From Klebsiella grimontii (lineage in GTDB: Bacteria > Pseudomonadota > Gammaproteobacteria > Enterobacterales > Enterobacteriaceae), in assembly GCF_900200035.1 (NCBI RefSeq), contig NZ_FZTC01000019.1, positions 434,001-498,000 on the forward strand: a DNA stretch of 64,000 nt, in the 5' to 3' direction. Made by a program: the position numbers and the translations under genes. The stretch's first letter is position 1. Each line of letters starts with the position of its first letter. Below, piece by piece: positions 37,321-46,356 of the stretch. The notes beneath the pieces are model-generated. The model made no database searches. It had not been told where the DNA came from and saw only the letters and a program-made list of their open reading frames with translations.

Positions 37321-37689
37321 TTAGTGCGCGGTCATCGAAACGAGCGCGTAGCCGGAGTCCGTCTGACGGAAGGTGAAATCAACCTTTTGTCCCACCGCCA
37401 GCTTTTTATCGTGGTTATCGCCGAGCGCAAAGCTCATGGTCATCGCTGGCCAGTTCAGCTCGGCAACCGGAGCGTGGGCAATCACCACGGCATTGTCGCG
37501 CCAGGCTTTAATGACCCCGTTCGTTGAATAAAGGGGGGCGGAATCATCCGGCTTATTCATCCCCGGCATCTCCGCCATCGCGGACATATTATGGTGATGC
37601 ATCGCGCCGTCTTCCGCACTGGCGGAAAATGAAGTGAGGGAAAAGGTCAGAACGCTGGTAATAAGCAGAAAAATAGAGGTCGAACGCAT
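37321..37689 (-). CDS. cusF: CusF-like periplasmic copper/silver chaperone
   Basis: Protein of 122 residues with a signal peptide (cleavage near SASA), a His/Met-rich spacer (HHHNMSAMAEMPGMN) and the CusF OB fold: NGVIKAWRDNAVVIAHAPVAELNWPAMTMSF. His/Met/Met ligands and the Trp next to the copper site are present. It delivers Cu(I)/Ag(I) to CusB. Second gene of the operon. Confidence 0.93.
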   Translation of the reverse strand: MRSTSIFLLITSVLTFSLTSFSASAEDGAMHHHNMSAMAEMPGMNKPDDSAPLYSTNGVIKAWRDNAVVIAHAPVAELNWPAMTMSFALGDNHDKKLAVGQKVDFTFRQTDSGYALVSMTAH

Positions 37690-37761
37690 AATAAAGTCTC
37701 CGAAAAAAACATAAAGTCGCCCGCAGACCGGGCAGATCTGATGGATGTTTTTAACGGCGTT

Positions 37762-38181
37762 TTATTCCCTGAAACGGCAGAAGCGTATTTCAGCCGGCGG
37801 ACCGGTGACCGGCGGCGTCCGCCAGTCCATACGTTCAGCGCAGGTCTCCTGCTGCGGGGAAACCACTAATAGCGCGGTTTCGGAGGGAAGCGCGTTCAGC
37901 TGTAAAGAGGTTAATGAGTTTGGCTGCGCGGTATCGGGGTCGCAGTGCTTCTCGCAGATGGCTTTCTGACCGACGCTTTCCATGCCGGGCATGCTCATCA
38001 CGCCATCGACAATATGGTGAATCTGCACCTGCGGCGCCACCGGCTGCTGTTGGCCGCCGTGGTGCGCCGCGACGGTCAGCTGAAGGTTGAGCAGTAGCCA
38101 ACAGGCAATAACAAGCCCCGCGCGGATACGAAGCCGACGCCGGGTTGCTTGTTTTAATAATGCCTGCAGTGACGCAATCAT
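37762..38181 (-). CDS. Membrane-anchored His/Cys-containing protein of the cus operon (DUF2946-like)
   Basis: Protein of 139 residues with one N-terminal membrane helix (about 20-38), then a His/Met-rich region (HHGG, IHHIVDGVMSMPGME), a CEKHC pair near residues 76-80 and a C-terminal GPPAEIRFCRFRE tail. Such proteins are found beside copper-efflux genes and may bind metal; I assign DUF2946 only tentatively. First gene of the cus operon, 72 bases ahead of cusF. Confidence 0.6.
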   Translation of the reverse strand: MIASLQALLKQATRRRLRIRAGLVIACWLLLNLQLTVAAHHGGQQQPVAPQVQIHHIVDGVMSMPGMESVGQKAICEKHCDPDTAQPNSLTSLQLNALPSETALLVVSPQQETCAERMDWRTPPVTGPPAEIRFCRFRE

Positions 38182-38319
38182 AGAGATATTCGCAATAAGA
38201 AGACCGCTGAATTAAATCACACTCATCGGCAGAATTAAATGATATTTCAAAGAGAAACCCCAGGTTAAATAGAATGAAGTTTCTCTATAAATATTTACAC
38301 CAAAAAGGGATATCAGTAT

Positions 38320-38350
38320 TTGACCTTCCCCCTGGGGGAAGGTGTATAGC
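38320..38350. promoter_or_regulatory. CueR/MerR-type operator with 19-base spacer promoter
   Basis: Perfect 10-base arms ACCTTCCCCC and GGGGGAAGGT around one base (38323-38343), the CueR-box pattern. On the plus strand it is flanked by TTGACC (38320-38325) and TATAGC (38345-38350) with the 19-base spacer typical of MerR-family promoters. On the minus strand, toward the cus operon starting at 38181, the boxes are weaker (TACACC, AATACT). It most likely brings copper or silver control to the cus operon, with orientation unsettled. Confidence 0.7.
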
Positions 38351-38420
38351 CGACGGTTAATGTATTTAATAAATAGCAAAAATGTTATTTATATGTAATT
38401 AGCAAAAGTGAATGCGATTG

Positions 38421-39221
38421 TTATTCCAGCACCAACGTATCGCCGGTGGCCGGGGCGCTATCCGCGGCAAGCCACCAGCGCCCCCATGAACCGGTGCAGT
38501 GGCAGGCCATCACCTCCTCGACCTTCTGCTGGCGCAAGAACTGCTTTAGCCGACGTATCACCCACGGCGGCGCGCTGCGCAGGTGAAGGCCGCCGATGAT
38601 GGCGCGTATCTGCTGGACGCCGGTGATCTTCTGACAGTGGCGAATCGTATCGATCAATCCGCGATGCCCGCAGCCGCAAATAATGACTAACCCCCGCGTC
38701 GAGCGGTAGATCAGCACGCCTTCATCGGCAAGGTAATCTTCCCCCGGCGATTGACCCGCGAGGACGCCATAGGCTCGCGGACGCGCGACCGCAATCTCGC
38801 CGGACCACAACAGTCGTTCGCCGATCGCCAGCGGTTCGCGGCTGTACTCCATGCGGTGGCGGGAGTAGTCAATTTCTCGCGACAGTTTTTTGACTTTCCA
38901 GTGACGTCCAGCAAGGGATAACGCCGAGTAGCGCTGTTGCGCGATCAGCGGATGGCAAATGATACGGCTGTTATCCGGCAGCCACGGCACGCCGCCGCAG
39001 TGGTCGTAATGACCGTGGGAGAGCACCGTGGCGGTCAAGTCAGATAAAGAGACGCCCATCCGCTGCGCATTATGAAGAAAACTGCCGTCTGGCCCGGTAT
39101 CAAACAGCACCCGGCTGGTTTCATCTTCCACAAGCAGGCTTAATCCGGGTTTCGCCTGCAACAGGCTGTCCTGCCCCTCGCCGAGCCGGTTTTCAAGTAA
39201 CACCTTAATGATTAACGCCAT
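38421..39221 (-). CDS. Metallo-beta-lactamase-fold hydrolase
   Basis: Protein of 266 residues with the metal motif HGHYDHCGG (about 89-97), the N-terminal VEDETSRVLFDTGPDG and the C-terminal VMACHCTG metal ligand. The pattern is that of the RomA/7,8-dihydropterin-6-methyl-4-(ribofuranosyl)aminobenzene phosphate synthase-like group, but the substrate is unknown. Single gene, divergent from tam. Confidence 0.85.
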   Translation of the reverse strand: MALIIKVLLENRLGEGQDSLLQAKPGLSLLVEDETSRVLFDTGPDGSFLHNAQRMGVSLSDLTATVLSHGHYDHCGGVPWLPDNSRIICHPLIAQQRYSALSLAGRHWKVKKLSREIDYSRHRMEYSREPLAIGERLLWSGEIAVARPRAYGVLAGQSPGEDYLADEGVLIYRSTRGLVIICGCGHRGLIDTIRHCQKITGVQQIRAIIGGLHLRSAPPWVIRRLKQFLRQQKVEEVMACHCTGSWGRWWLAADSAPATGDTLVLE

Positions 39222-39405
39222 TTAATGACCATCCCCCCTTTTTTGCGACGCCTACTCTAGCCAACCTCCGCCGGGTCTACCGTGACGAACCCGGCATAAG
39301 TTAAGTGACACCGTCACATTTCATTAGCATATAGCTGTTGTTTATTTGCCAGTTAAGCATTGCCGTCTATGCTGATGAACGAGTTTCTCTTAACCGGAGC
39401 GTGCT

Positions 39406-40158
39406 ATGGCTGACTGGAATCCTTCATTGTATTTGCAATTCGGCGCGGAGCGCACGCGGCCCGCCGCCGAGCTTCTCGCCCGCATCGCCCACCATCCCGT
39501 AGCGCTGGCCGTTGATTTGGGCTGCGGGCCAGGCAACAGTACCGCTCTGCTACGGCATGCCTGGCCAGAAGCAACAATTATTGGCGTCGATAATTCACCG
39601 GCCATGCTGGAAGAAGCCGCTCAGCGGCTCCCGGACTGCCGCTTTGTCGAAGGAGATATCGCCGGGTTTCGCCCCGAGCGCCCGGCGGACGTTATTTACG
39701 CCAATGCTTCGCTGCAATGGCTAACGGATCATCAGCGGCTTTTTCCCCATCTGGTCAGCAATCTTGCGGAAAACGGCGTACTGGCGGTGCAAATGCCGGT
39801 TAACTGGCAGGAACCCTCGCACGCGCTGATGCGTGAGGTCGCGGAAGAGCTGGGATATCCAGCCAGCGGGCGGCCGCCGCTGCCGGATGTGCCGGAGTAT
39901 TACGATATGCTGACCGCCTGCGGCTGCGAGGTGGATATCTGGCGCACCACCTACTTTCACCCGCTGGCATCGCACCAGGCCATTATTGAATGGCTGCAGT
40001 CAACGGGCCTACGCCCGTTTTTACAGCCTCTTGATGAACCGCAGCGCCAGGCTTTTCTCGAACGCTATCTGGCACGTCTGAAACAGCACTATCCGTTACA
40101 GTGTAACGGAAAGGTGCTACTGCTATTTCCGCGCCTGTTTATCGTCGCGCGCCGCTAG
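39406..40158 (+). CDS. tam: Trans-aconitate 2-methyltransferase
   Basis: SAM-dependent methyltransferase of 250 residues. Motif [14 protein letters not shown] near 36-48, motif [16 protein letters not shown] and [17 protein letters not shown] match Tam, which methylates trans-aconitate, a by-product that inhibits aconitase. The N-terminal [19 protein letters not shown] is diagnostic. Single gene. Confidence 0.93.
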   Translation: MADWNPSLYLQFGAERTRPAAELLARIAHHPVALAVDLGCGPGNSTALLRHAWPEATIIGVDNSPAMLEEAAQRLPDCRFVEGDIAGFRPERPADVIYANASLQWLTDHQRLFPHLVSNLAENGVLAVQMPVNWQEPSHALMREVAEELGYPASGRPPLPDVPEYYDMLTACGCEVDIWRTTYFHPLASHQAIIEWLQSTGLRPFLQPLDEPQRQAFLERYLARLKQHYPLQCNGKVLLLFPRLFIVARR

Positions 40159-40204
40159 CGTGGTTGGCATAACGTATTGATGTTAAAGTAGGAACTAACG
40201 TTGC

Positions 40205-40223
40205 GGCGCCAGGCTCTGGCGCC
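40205..40223. terminator. Hairpin 3' of tam
   Basis: Perfect arms GGCGCCAG (40205-40212) and CTGGCGCC (40216-40223), extended by AACGT/ACGTT outer pairs. There is no T run. It lies between tam and the opposed 32-residue gene and may end both transcripts. Confidence 0.45.
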
Positions 40224-40235
40224 GTACGTTCAGGT

Positions 40236-40334
40236 TTACCAGGACAGGTGATGGACCAGGGAGAGATCCCACGCGGTGGCCAGCAGCGAAAGAAACATGA
40301 TGAGATTCACAACCGTCTCTATGCGTTTTTCCAT
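40236..40334 (-). CDS. Small hydrophobic protein, 32 residues
   Basis: Short frame with a strong AGGAG ribosome-binding site eight bases before the ATG. The product has a charged start (MEKRIETVV), a single hydrophobic stretch (about residues 8-24, NLIMFLSLLATAW) and a short tail ending HHLSW, the make-up of a single-pass small membrane protein. It is convergent with tam and below usual gene-calling limits. Function unknown; I do not recognise it. Confidence 0.65.
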   Translation of the reverse strand: MEKRIETVVNLIMFLSLLATAWDLSLVHHLSW

Positions 40335-40402
40335 TTTGTTACTCCTGAGTCGTTTCCCCTGTTTTACAGGGGAAATCTTAATAACTTCTTAATCTCAGAT
40401 TT

Positions 40403-40843
40403 TCAGAGCGTCACGCGGTAACGAACATAGTCATCGGCTGGCGTAAATTCATCATACAGACGCCGGGCCGGATTATCAGTACGAGTGTGCCAGTACAGAC
40501 GCGACCACCCTTTCTCTTTCCCTTCCGCTTGCAGCGCCTGCATCAATGCCCTGGCGATGCCTTTTCCGCGCATCGGCGGGGCAACGAACAGATCTTCCAG
40601 ATAGCAAACAGGCATCTTTACCCAGGTGCCTTCGTGAAGGACACAAATCGCAAATCCAGCGACGTTGCCATCCGCCAGGGCCACGCGCCCCAACATGGGA
40701 GAAGCGGGATCCAGCATGCGCTGCCAGGTGTATTCCGTGACGTCCGGCGGCTGCGGGCTACCGTAGAAACGGGTATAGCCTTCCCATAGCCGTAGCCACT
40801 GCGCTTTATCCTGCTGGCCCACTTCACGAATTTCGATGACCAT
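40403..40843 (-). CDS. GNAT-family N-acetyltransferase
   Basis: Protein of about 146 residues. YLEDLFVAPPMRGKGIARALMQALQAEGKEKGWSRLYWHT is a complete acetyl-CoA-binding core, followed by NPARRLYDEF. Start at 40843, with GAGAGG just upstream, is preferred over an in-frame ATG at 40912 whose extra residues do not look like the family. Substrate unknown. Confidence 0.85.
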   Translation of the reverse strand: MVIEIREVGQQDKAQWLRLWEGYTRFYGSPQPPDVTEYTWQRMLDPASPMLGRVALADGNVAGFAICVLHEGTWVKMPVCYLEDLFVAPPMRGKGIARALMQALQAEGKEKGWSRLYWHTRTDNPARRLYDEFTPADDYVRYRVTL

Positions 40844-41147
40844 TGGTCTAACCTCTCGTTTGGATAAGGCATTATTTTCCTGCCGGATAATTTGATCAAG
40901 CGTCAGGGACACAATTCATCTTTTTCTCTTATTTGCCCTGATGATCGCTGCTGGACGAAATTGGCGCGTTCTTACAGATCTGCGCCAGTCAAAAAAGCAA
41001 AAGGATGTTGTAACTAATGAAGGGAAAAAAATAACCCGGCAGCGGCCGGGTTGCGTTCGATAACCAATCGCGTTCGGCACGGTGCCGGGATTCTTGCCGG
41101 GTAGCGGCTGGCGCCTTACCCGGCCGCAATCCGGTCGTTTCAGGATA

Positions 41148-42599
41148 TCAGCACAGCGGCTTAACGGCGGCGCGCATACCGTCGCGCAAAATAGCATCCA
41201 GATCCTGCGCCACCTGCTCGGCCAGGCCGGAAACTTTCGTCAGGTCCTGCTCCCAGTGGGACTCAACGCAAAGCACCGCGTTTACCAGCTCGCGGGTGCT
41301 GATTTGACGATCCCGATGCTGGGCCCACAGCGCCTGATAGCTCTCTATCCATTCGGCGTCGTCCTGTACCGGATAGTTCTCGCCGTGACGCTCGGCGCGA
41401 TAAAATGCGATCAGCGCCGCCAGCGCAAAGGTCAGACGCGCCGGGAGTTTCCCCGCTTTCTTCTGTCCCGCCAGCAGCTGCGGCAGAATACGGGTACGGT
41501 ATTTAGTCATCCCGTTAAGCGCGATAGACAGCAGCTGATGCTTGATATAGGGGTTACGGAAGCGACCGGTTACCGCGCTGGCAAAAGACTCCAGCTCATC
41601 GCGCGGCAGATCGAGAACCGGAATGATCTCCTGGTAAATCGCCTTCTCGACGAAAGCGCAAATTTCCGCATCGTTCATCGCATCGCCCACGGTATCCAGC
41701 CCTGCCTGGAAGGCGACCGGCACCAGCGCGGTGTGCGCGCCGTTAAGAATGGCCACTTTACGCTCTTTGTACGGCTTAATATCGTCCACGATCAGGACGT
41801 TAAGCGGCAGTTTATCGAGTCGCAGCTCGGCGGCCAGAGATTTCGGCCCCTGAATGACAAACAGGTAGAAGTGTTCGGCGGTATCGAGGAAAGCGTCTTT
41901 ATATCCCAGCTGCTCTTCAATCTGCGCGGCTTCATCACGCGGATAGCCGGTCACAATGCGGTCTACCAGCGTAGAACAAAAAGCGTTGGCTTCATCCAGC
42001 CATGCCACAAAGGCTTCCGGCAGCGCCCACTCCTGCGCATAGCGCAGCACCAGTTCACGCAGCGCTTCGCCATTATAGTCAATCAGCTCGCAGGGAACGA
42101 TGACCCAGCCTTTATCCGCCGCGCCGGAGAAATGGCTGTAGCGTTCAAACAGCAGACGGGTCAGTTTAGCCGGATAGCTTACCGCGGGCGCATCGTCAAA
42201 ACGGTCGCCCGCATGGTAGCTAATTCCCGCTTCGGTGGTATTGGAAAACACAAAGCGCATATCCGGGTTATGCGCCAGACGCAGCAGTTCATCGTAATCC
42301 GCATAGGCGCTAATTTCGCGGTTGACCGAGCGAATCAGGCGCGCATCGCTGACCGCTTCACCCTTCTCATTCAGGCCGCGAATTATCGTGGTGTAGAGAC
42401 CGTTCTGGACGCTGAGCGACGGCGGGAACGTACTCTCAATCGGACGCACAATCACCACCCCGGCATTCAGGTCGGTATGCTCGTTTAGTAGATCGATCTG
42501 CCAGTCGATAAACGCGCGCAGGAAGTTGCCTTCGCCAAACTGAATGATACGTTCAGGGTACTGCGCGCCCGGGAAATCGCGACGGTTTAGTGTTTTCAC
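41148..42599 (-). CDS. uxaB: Altronate oxidoreductase (tagaturonate reductase)
   Basis: NAD-dependent enzyme of 483 residues of the mannitol/uronate dehydrogenase family. The N-terminal [24 protein letters not shown] (dinucleotide binding) and the [23 protein letters not shown] catalytic stretch match UxaB, which reduces D-tagaturonate to D-altronate in galacturonate breakdown. Single gene, length as in E. coli. In enterobacteria it is controlled by ExuR; I did not identify a site. Confidence 0.93.
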   Translation of the reverse strand: MKTLNRRDFPGAQYPERIIQFGEGNFLRAFIDWQIDLLNEHTDLNAGVVIVRPIESTFPPSLSVQNGLYTTIIRGLNEKGEAVSDARLIRSVNREISAYADYDELLRLAHNPDMRFVFSNTTEAGISYHAGDRFDDAPAVSYPAKLTRLLFERYSHFSGAADKGWVIVPCELIDYNGEALRELVLRYAQEWALPEAFVAWLDEANAFCSTLVDRIVTGYPRDEAAQIEEQLGYKDAFLDTAEHFYLFVIQGPKSLAAELRLDKLPLNVLIVDDIKPYKERKVAILNGAHTALVPVAFQAGLDTVGDAMNDAEICAFVEKAIYQEIIPVLDLPRDELESFASAVTGRFRNPYIKHQLLSIALNGMTKYRTRILPQLLAGQKKAGKLPARLTFALAALIAFYRAERHGENYPVQDDAEWIESYQALWAQHRDRQISTRELVNAVLCVESHWEQDLTKVSGLAEQVAQDLDAILRDGMRAAVKPLC

Positions 42600-42710
42600 A
42601 AGGGTTCCCTCATAGAGTAGTCATACAACCTGAGTAATTGGTCCAATAAGTTATCAGGTTTTTAGCTAAGTGAAACCCCGTTTTGATCAAAGCTGTATGC
42701 AATATCAAAT

Positions 42711-43241
42711 TTAAGACAGAAATTTATAGAACAGCGACGTTGCCGTCAGCTCGCCGTCCGGCATCAGCGCATAGCGGGGGATTTCCCCTGCTTTTTCCCA
42801 GCCGCACTGCACGTAAAAGTTTTCTGCCCCACTGCCGGTTGCGGTATCCAGCACCAGAACGCTTTTGCCCTGCTCGCGCGCGATCGCTTCCAGCCGGGTC
42901 ATCAGCGCATTCGCCAGCCCCTGACGACGCGCATTTTGGTGAACCAGGAGCTTGGCAACATCGGCGCGGTGCGGTTGGTTTTCCGGCTGGTCGGTAATCA
43001 GCTGTACCGTACCAACGAGCCGCTGCTCTGCATCCGCCGCGGCGAGGACAACGCGTTCCCCGGCGGCAACGCTTTGCGCCATTCGCAGCCAGAACGCCGT
43101 CGCGGTTTCCGGGGCGAAAGGTAGCATAAAGCTCACCGAGGCCCCGCCGTTGACGCAGCTGGCGAGGATATCGGTTAATTCAGAAAGGTGTTCGAGAATA
43201 TCGTCACGCGACAGCGTACGCAGAGTGAAAGATGTGGTCAT
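42711..43241 (-). CDS. GNAT-family N-acetyltransferase
   Basis: Protein of about 176 residues. HRADVAKLLVHQNARRQGLANALMTRLEAIAREQGKSVLVLDTATGS is the acetyl-CoA fold and AENFYVQCGWEKAGEIPRYA the C-terminal arm. The ATG at 43241 has AAGGAG ahead of it and is preferred over one 24 bases upstream. Substrate unknown; the sequence resembles acetyltransferases of small amines or antibiotics only in fold. Confidence 0.85.
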   Translation of the reverse strand: MTTSFTLRTLSRDDILEHLSELTDILASCVNGGASVSFMLPFAPETATAFWLRMAQSVAAGERVVLAAADAEQRLVGTVQLITDQPENQPHRADVAKLLVHQNARRQGLANALMTRLEAIAREQGKSVLVLDTATGSGAENFYVQCGWEKAGEIPRYALMPDGELTATSLFYKFLS

Positions 43242-43331
43242 AGGTAACTCCTTGAAATTGACCACATCACTATGTTTTTAACTTATATTTAACACAAGCA
43301 AAATTATCATCGCGTTTTCTTATGGGGTTAT

Positions 43332-44744
43332 TCAGGCCATTTCGTGCGTAAAAATCCGGTTGCGCCCGGCACGTTTCGCCCGAATCATCGAATCATCGGC
43401 TTCCATCAGCAGCTGGTTGAACAGATCCGTAACCCTGGCGGTAGCGAGCGGTTGGCTCTCCAGCCCCATGCTGACGGTCAGCTGGATTTTGTATTGCCCC
43501 CAGGTGAAGGTCTGCGATTCGATTCCCTGACGAATTTTTTCCGCCAGCACCTGTCCGTCCCGTTCTGATGAGGTCAGCGCCGCGACGGCAAACTCTTCCC
43601 CGCCAATGCGCGCCACCATGCCCTCTTCGCCCACCAGTAGCCTTACCTGCTGCGCAAACTGGGCCAGCACGCAGTCGCCGCACTCATGGCCCCAGCGATC
43701 GTTGACCTGCTTGAAGCCGTCGATATCCAGCACCATGACCGTTAACCGCTTATCTTCCGACAGCGGCTGGCGTTTCAGCGCTTCGCTTAACCCCGAGCGA
43801 GAATAGACCCGGGTCTGAAAGTCAAAGTCAGCGCGCAGGGCCAGCTGTTTGACAAGATTATTTATCGCCTCGACGCTGGAAGCGACGATAATCGGGCTGA
43901 TCAGCATCGCCGCGATACCCAGACGCGTCGAAAACAGCTGCCACGGCTGCATTCGGGTGTCGGGCGTGAGGTGAATCAGCGAGTTCGCCACCAGCAGAAT
44001 TTCGCTAATCCCGGTAATAAAGGTCAGCAGGCAGGTCAGCGGCAGCGGGTAGCGAATCGCGCACCAGATCAGCGCCGGTAGCGGGAAGGTGATGCTCCCG
44101 GCCCCGCCCACCGCCACGCCGAGCACAATTGACAGCACCAGCGCAATCGCCGGTAACAGCTGACGCAGGCGAAAACGCCCGAACGCCGAAGGGAGCGTGA
44201 GGGTTAAAATGAACGGCAGGATCAGTACGGCAGTGGAAAACTGTTCGCTAAACCAGTCCGCCAGTTGGGGAATAAACGTGGCGCGTTCCACATCTACCGA
44301 ACCCAGCGCCCCAACGGCCGCGCACAGCAGCGCCGCCAGCAGGCAATAGCAAAACAGGCTTAGCGCGTTGATCGGTCCCGGCATCGAATCCGCCCGCCGC
44401 TTATCCCACAAAATGAGCTGCGCCAGGGTAACGATAAATACGATATTGGAGAAATTGATCAGAAAGGAGGCGAGCCCCATCCCCCAACGCGAAGTTAAAC
44501 CGTCATATACCAGCATGGCGGCAAAACAGATGGCGTAAAAATAGCTGCGATTTAGCCAGATATAACGCGCGAAAATCCCCGCCATCACCGCGTTAAGCGG
44601 CCAGAAGAACGACAATTCTTGTACCAGACGCAGCATCGCGCCGAAGAAATGCAGCAGTAGCGTTAAAGTGAACAACACCAGCGCATCACGCACGGGCTGT
44701 TCCTCACGAAACAGCGTGAATGACCGAATCGACAGTGGAGACAT
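43332..44744 (-). CDS. dgcF: Membrane diguanylate cyclase
   Basis: Protein of 470 residues: an N-terminal MASE1-like sensory membrane domain (about 20-300, eight or so helices) and a C-terminal GGDEF domain with the active-site motif GGEEF near 390 and SEDKRLTVMVLDIDGFKQVNDRWGHECGD. The signature is intact, so it should make cyclic di-GMP. Position next to yneG and glsB matches YneF (DgcF) of E. coli. Confidence 0.9.
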   Translation of the reverse strand: MSPLSIRSFTLFREEQPVRDALVLFTLTLLLHFFGAMLRLVQELSFFWPLNAVMAGIFARYIWLNRSYFYAICFAAMLVYDGLTSRWGMGLASFLINFSNIVFIVTLAQLILWDKRRADSMPGPINALSLFCYCLLAALLCAAVGALGSVDVERATFIPQLADWFSEQFSTAVLILPFILTLTLPSAFGRFRLRQLLPAIALVLSIVLGVAVGGAGSITFPLPALIWCAIRYPLPLTCLLTFITGISEILLVANSLIHLTPDTRMQPWQLFSTRLGIAAMLISPIIVASSVEAINNLVKQLALRADFDFQTRVYSRSGLSEALKRQPLSEDKRLTVMVLDIDGFKQVNDRWGHECGDCVLAQFAQQVRLLVGEEGMVARIGGEEFAVAALTSSERDGQVLAEKIRQGIESQTFTWGQYKIQLTVSMGLESQPLATARVTDLFNQLLMEADDSMIRAKRAGRNRIFTHEMA

Positions 44745-44851
44745 TCATGATTATCCGTCTAAATGTTTCAGGCAATTATTATGTTAATAATGAGTAAGCG
44801 GTTCATCATATCATGAGAATAATTATCAGGCATATACCGCCACCCGATGAA

Positions 44852-45226
44852 TTACGGTCTGCCGCGATCCGGCGAATTCATCTGGATCACCAGCCAGTGG
44901 TGAATAACCTGCACCACATAGCGCTGCTCTTCATCGCTGAGCCCGCGCCCGCGCGGGATGGCGTGCCACTTCTCCAGACAGCCGCGACAGCAGGTCGCGG
45001 TGGCATGCTGGGCGATAAACACCGGATGTCCGCGCATCGGGGTCTGCTTGCCGTCGTTAGGAATGTGCGCGGGCGCCAGCCGCCGGGCGATAAAGTCCGC
45101 CGCGTGCTGGTCGATAACTTCCGCGCCCTTATCATAACAGTACTGCCGTTCTTTCACGCCGAGGCGAAAACGGGAGCGAAAAGTGGAACGCTGCAGGCGG
45201 GCAAACAGGCTTTCGATTGGCACCAT
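44852..45226 (-). CDS. yneG: YneG, DUF4186 protein
   Basis: Protein of 124 residues: LGVKERQYCYDKGAEVIDQHAADFIARRLAP, then HPVFIAQHATATCCRGCLEKWHAIPRGRGL with the CCxxC cysteines. Matches YneG (DUF4186), function unknown, possibly metal binding. Its ATG shares one base with the glsB stop codon, so it is coupled to it. Confidence 0.88.
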   Translation of the reverse strand: MVPIESLFARLQRSTFRSRFRLGVKERQYCYDKGAEVIDQHAADFIARRLAPAHIPNDGKQTPMRGHPVFIAQHATATCCRGCLEKWHAIPRGRGLSDEEQRYVVQVIHHWLVIQMNSPDRGRP

Positions 45227-46152
45227 CAGAACACCGACCTCCCCAGCTTTTGGGTGAGTTTTTCCAGTAAAGCAATCCCGGCCAGCGAGTTCCCCGCCTC
45301 ATCGAGCTCCGGGCTCCACACCGCGATCGCCATCTCCTGCGGGACAATAGCCACAATCCCGCCGCCGACGCCGGATTTCGCCGGCAAACCGACGCGCCAC
45401 GCAAATTCACCGGCGTTCTGATACATGCCGCTGGTCATCATCAGGGCGTTGACCTGCCGCGACTGAATCGGCGCAATCACCGGCGTCTCAAGGTGCGGGG
45501 CGATACCTCGGTCAGCAAGAAACAGAAAGGTGCGCGCCAGCTCCACGCAGCTCATCTCCAGCGAACAGTAGTGGAAATAGTTTTGCAGTACCGTGGCGAC
45601 ATCGTTATGGAAATTGCCGAAGGATTTCATTAGCCAGGCGATAGCGGCATTGCGCGCCGAATGATCGAACTCCGAGCGGGCAACCACCGGATCATAGGCG
45701 ATATCGCCCACCCCGCTCAGACGACGAACGATTTCCAGCATTCGCTGGCGGGGCGCGCTAAGACGGCTTTGCAGCATATCGCAGACCACCAGCGCCCCGG
45801 CGTTAATAAACGGGTTGCGCGGTTTGCCTTGCTCAATTTCCAGCTGCAACAGCGAGTTAAAAGGCTGGCCGGAGGGATCTTTCCCCACCCGCTGCCAGAT
45901 CTCCTCTTCCTGATAGTGATTCATCGCCACCACCAGGCTCAGGACTTTCGAGATCGATTGAATGGAGAAACGCTCGTGCGCGTCGCCGGCGCTGTAGTGC
46001 TGACCGTCGACCGTACAGATGGCCACGCCGAGCTTATCGCCGCTGACGCTGGCCAGCGCCGGAATATAGTCCGCCACTTTACCGCGTCCAATCAGCGGCC
46101 TGACTTCAGCCAAAATGGCATCGAGCATTGCGTTATTTATTACCGTCGCCAC
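45226..46152 (-). CDS. glsB: Glutaminase B
   Basis: Enzyme of 308 residues turning glutamine into glutamate plus ammonia. Serine-dependent beta-lactamase-like fold with the SxxK motif in FSIQSISKV and the conserved [15 protein letters not shown] and [13 protein letters not shown] stretches. Starts with GTG at 46152 after AAGGAG. Close to YneH (GlsB) of E. coli, with the same neighbours. Confidence 0.94.
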   Translation of the reverse strand: MATVINNAMLDAILAEVRPLIGRGKVADYIPALASVSGDKLGVAICTVDGQHYSAGDAHERFSIQSISKVLSLVVAMNHYQEEEIWQRVGKDPSGQPFNSLLQLEIEQGKPRNPFINAGALVVCDMLQSRLSAPRQRMLEIVRRLSGVGDIAYDPVVARSEFDHSARNAAIAWLMKSFGNFHNDVATVLQNYFHYCSLEMSCVELARTFLFLADRGIAPHLETPVIAPIQSRQVNALMMTSGMYQNAGEFAWRVGLPAKSGVGGGIVAIVPQEMAIAVWSPELDEAGNSLAGIALLEKLTQKLGRSVF

Positions 46153-46275
46153 GCGCGGCTCCTTGCCAACAACAAAATTAGGGCGGTAATTATAGGCGCA
46201 CGCGGCGCGAAGAAACAGCCTCTTTCTCGCTTCGGTGCCGCTAAGTGAATAGCTTAATCATATCGGGGCTTTTTT

Positions 46276-46318
46276 CCCGGGCTACGCGATCGCAGATGGC
46301 TGTGACCCGTAGCCCGGG
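46276..46318. repeat. REP-like inverted repeat
   Basis: Perfect 11-base arms CCCGGGCTACG (46276-46286) and CGTAGCCCGGG (46308-46318) in the gap between glsB and sad. This is the pattern of the short extragenic palindromes common in Klebsiella. Confidence 0.6.
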
Positions 46319-46356
46319 CAGGGGCATCGCGCCGCCTCCGGGGGCAGTTTGTAGGG

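Noticed and set aside
41082-42488. 468-codon plus-strand frame
   Set aside because: Mirror frame of uxaB with low-complexity composition and no recognisable domain.
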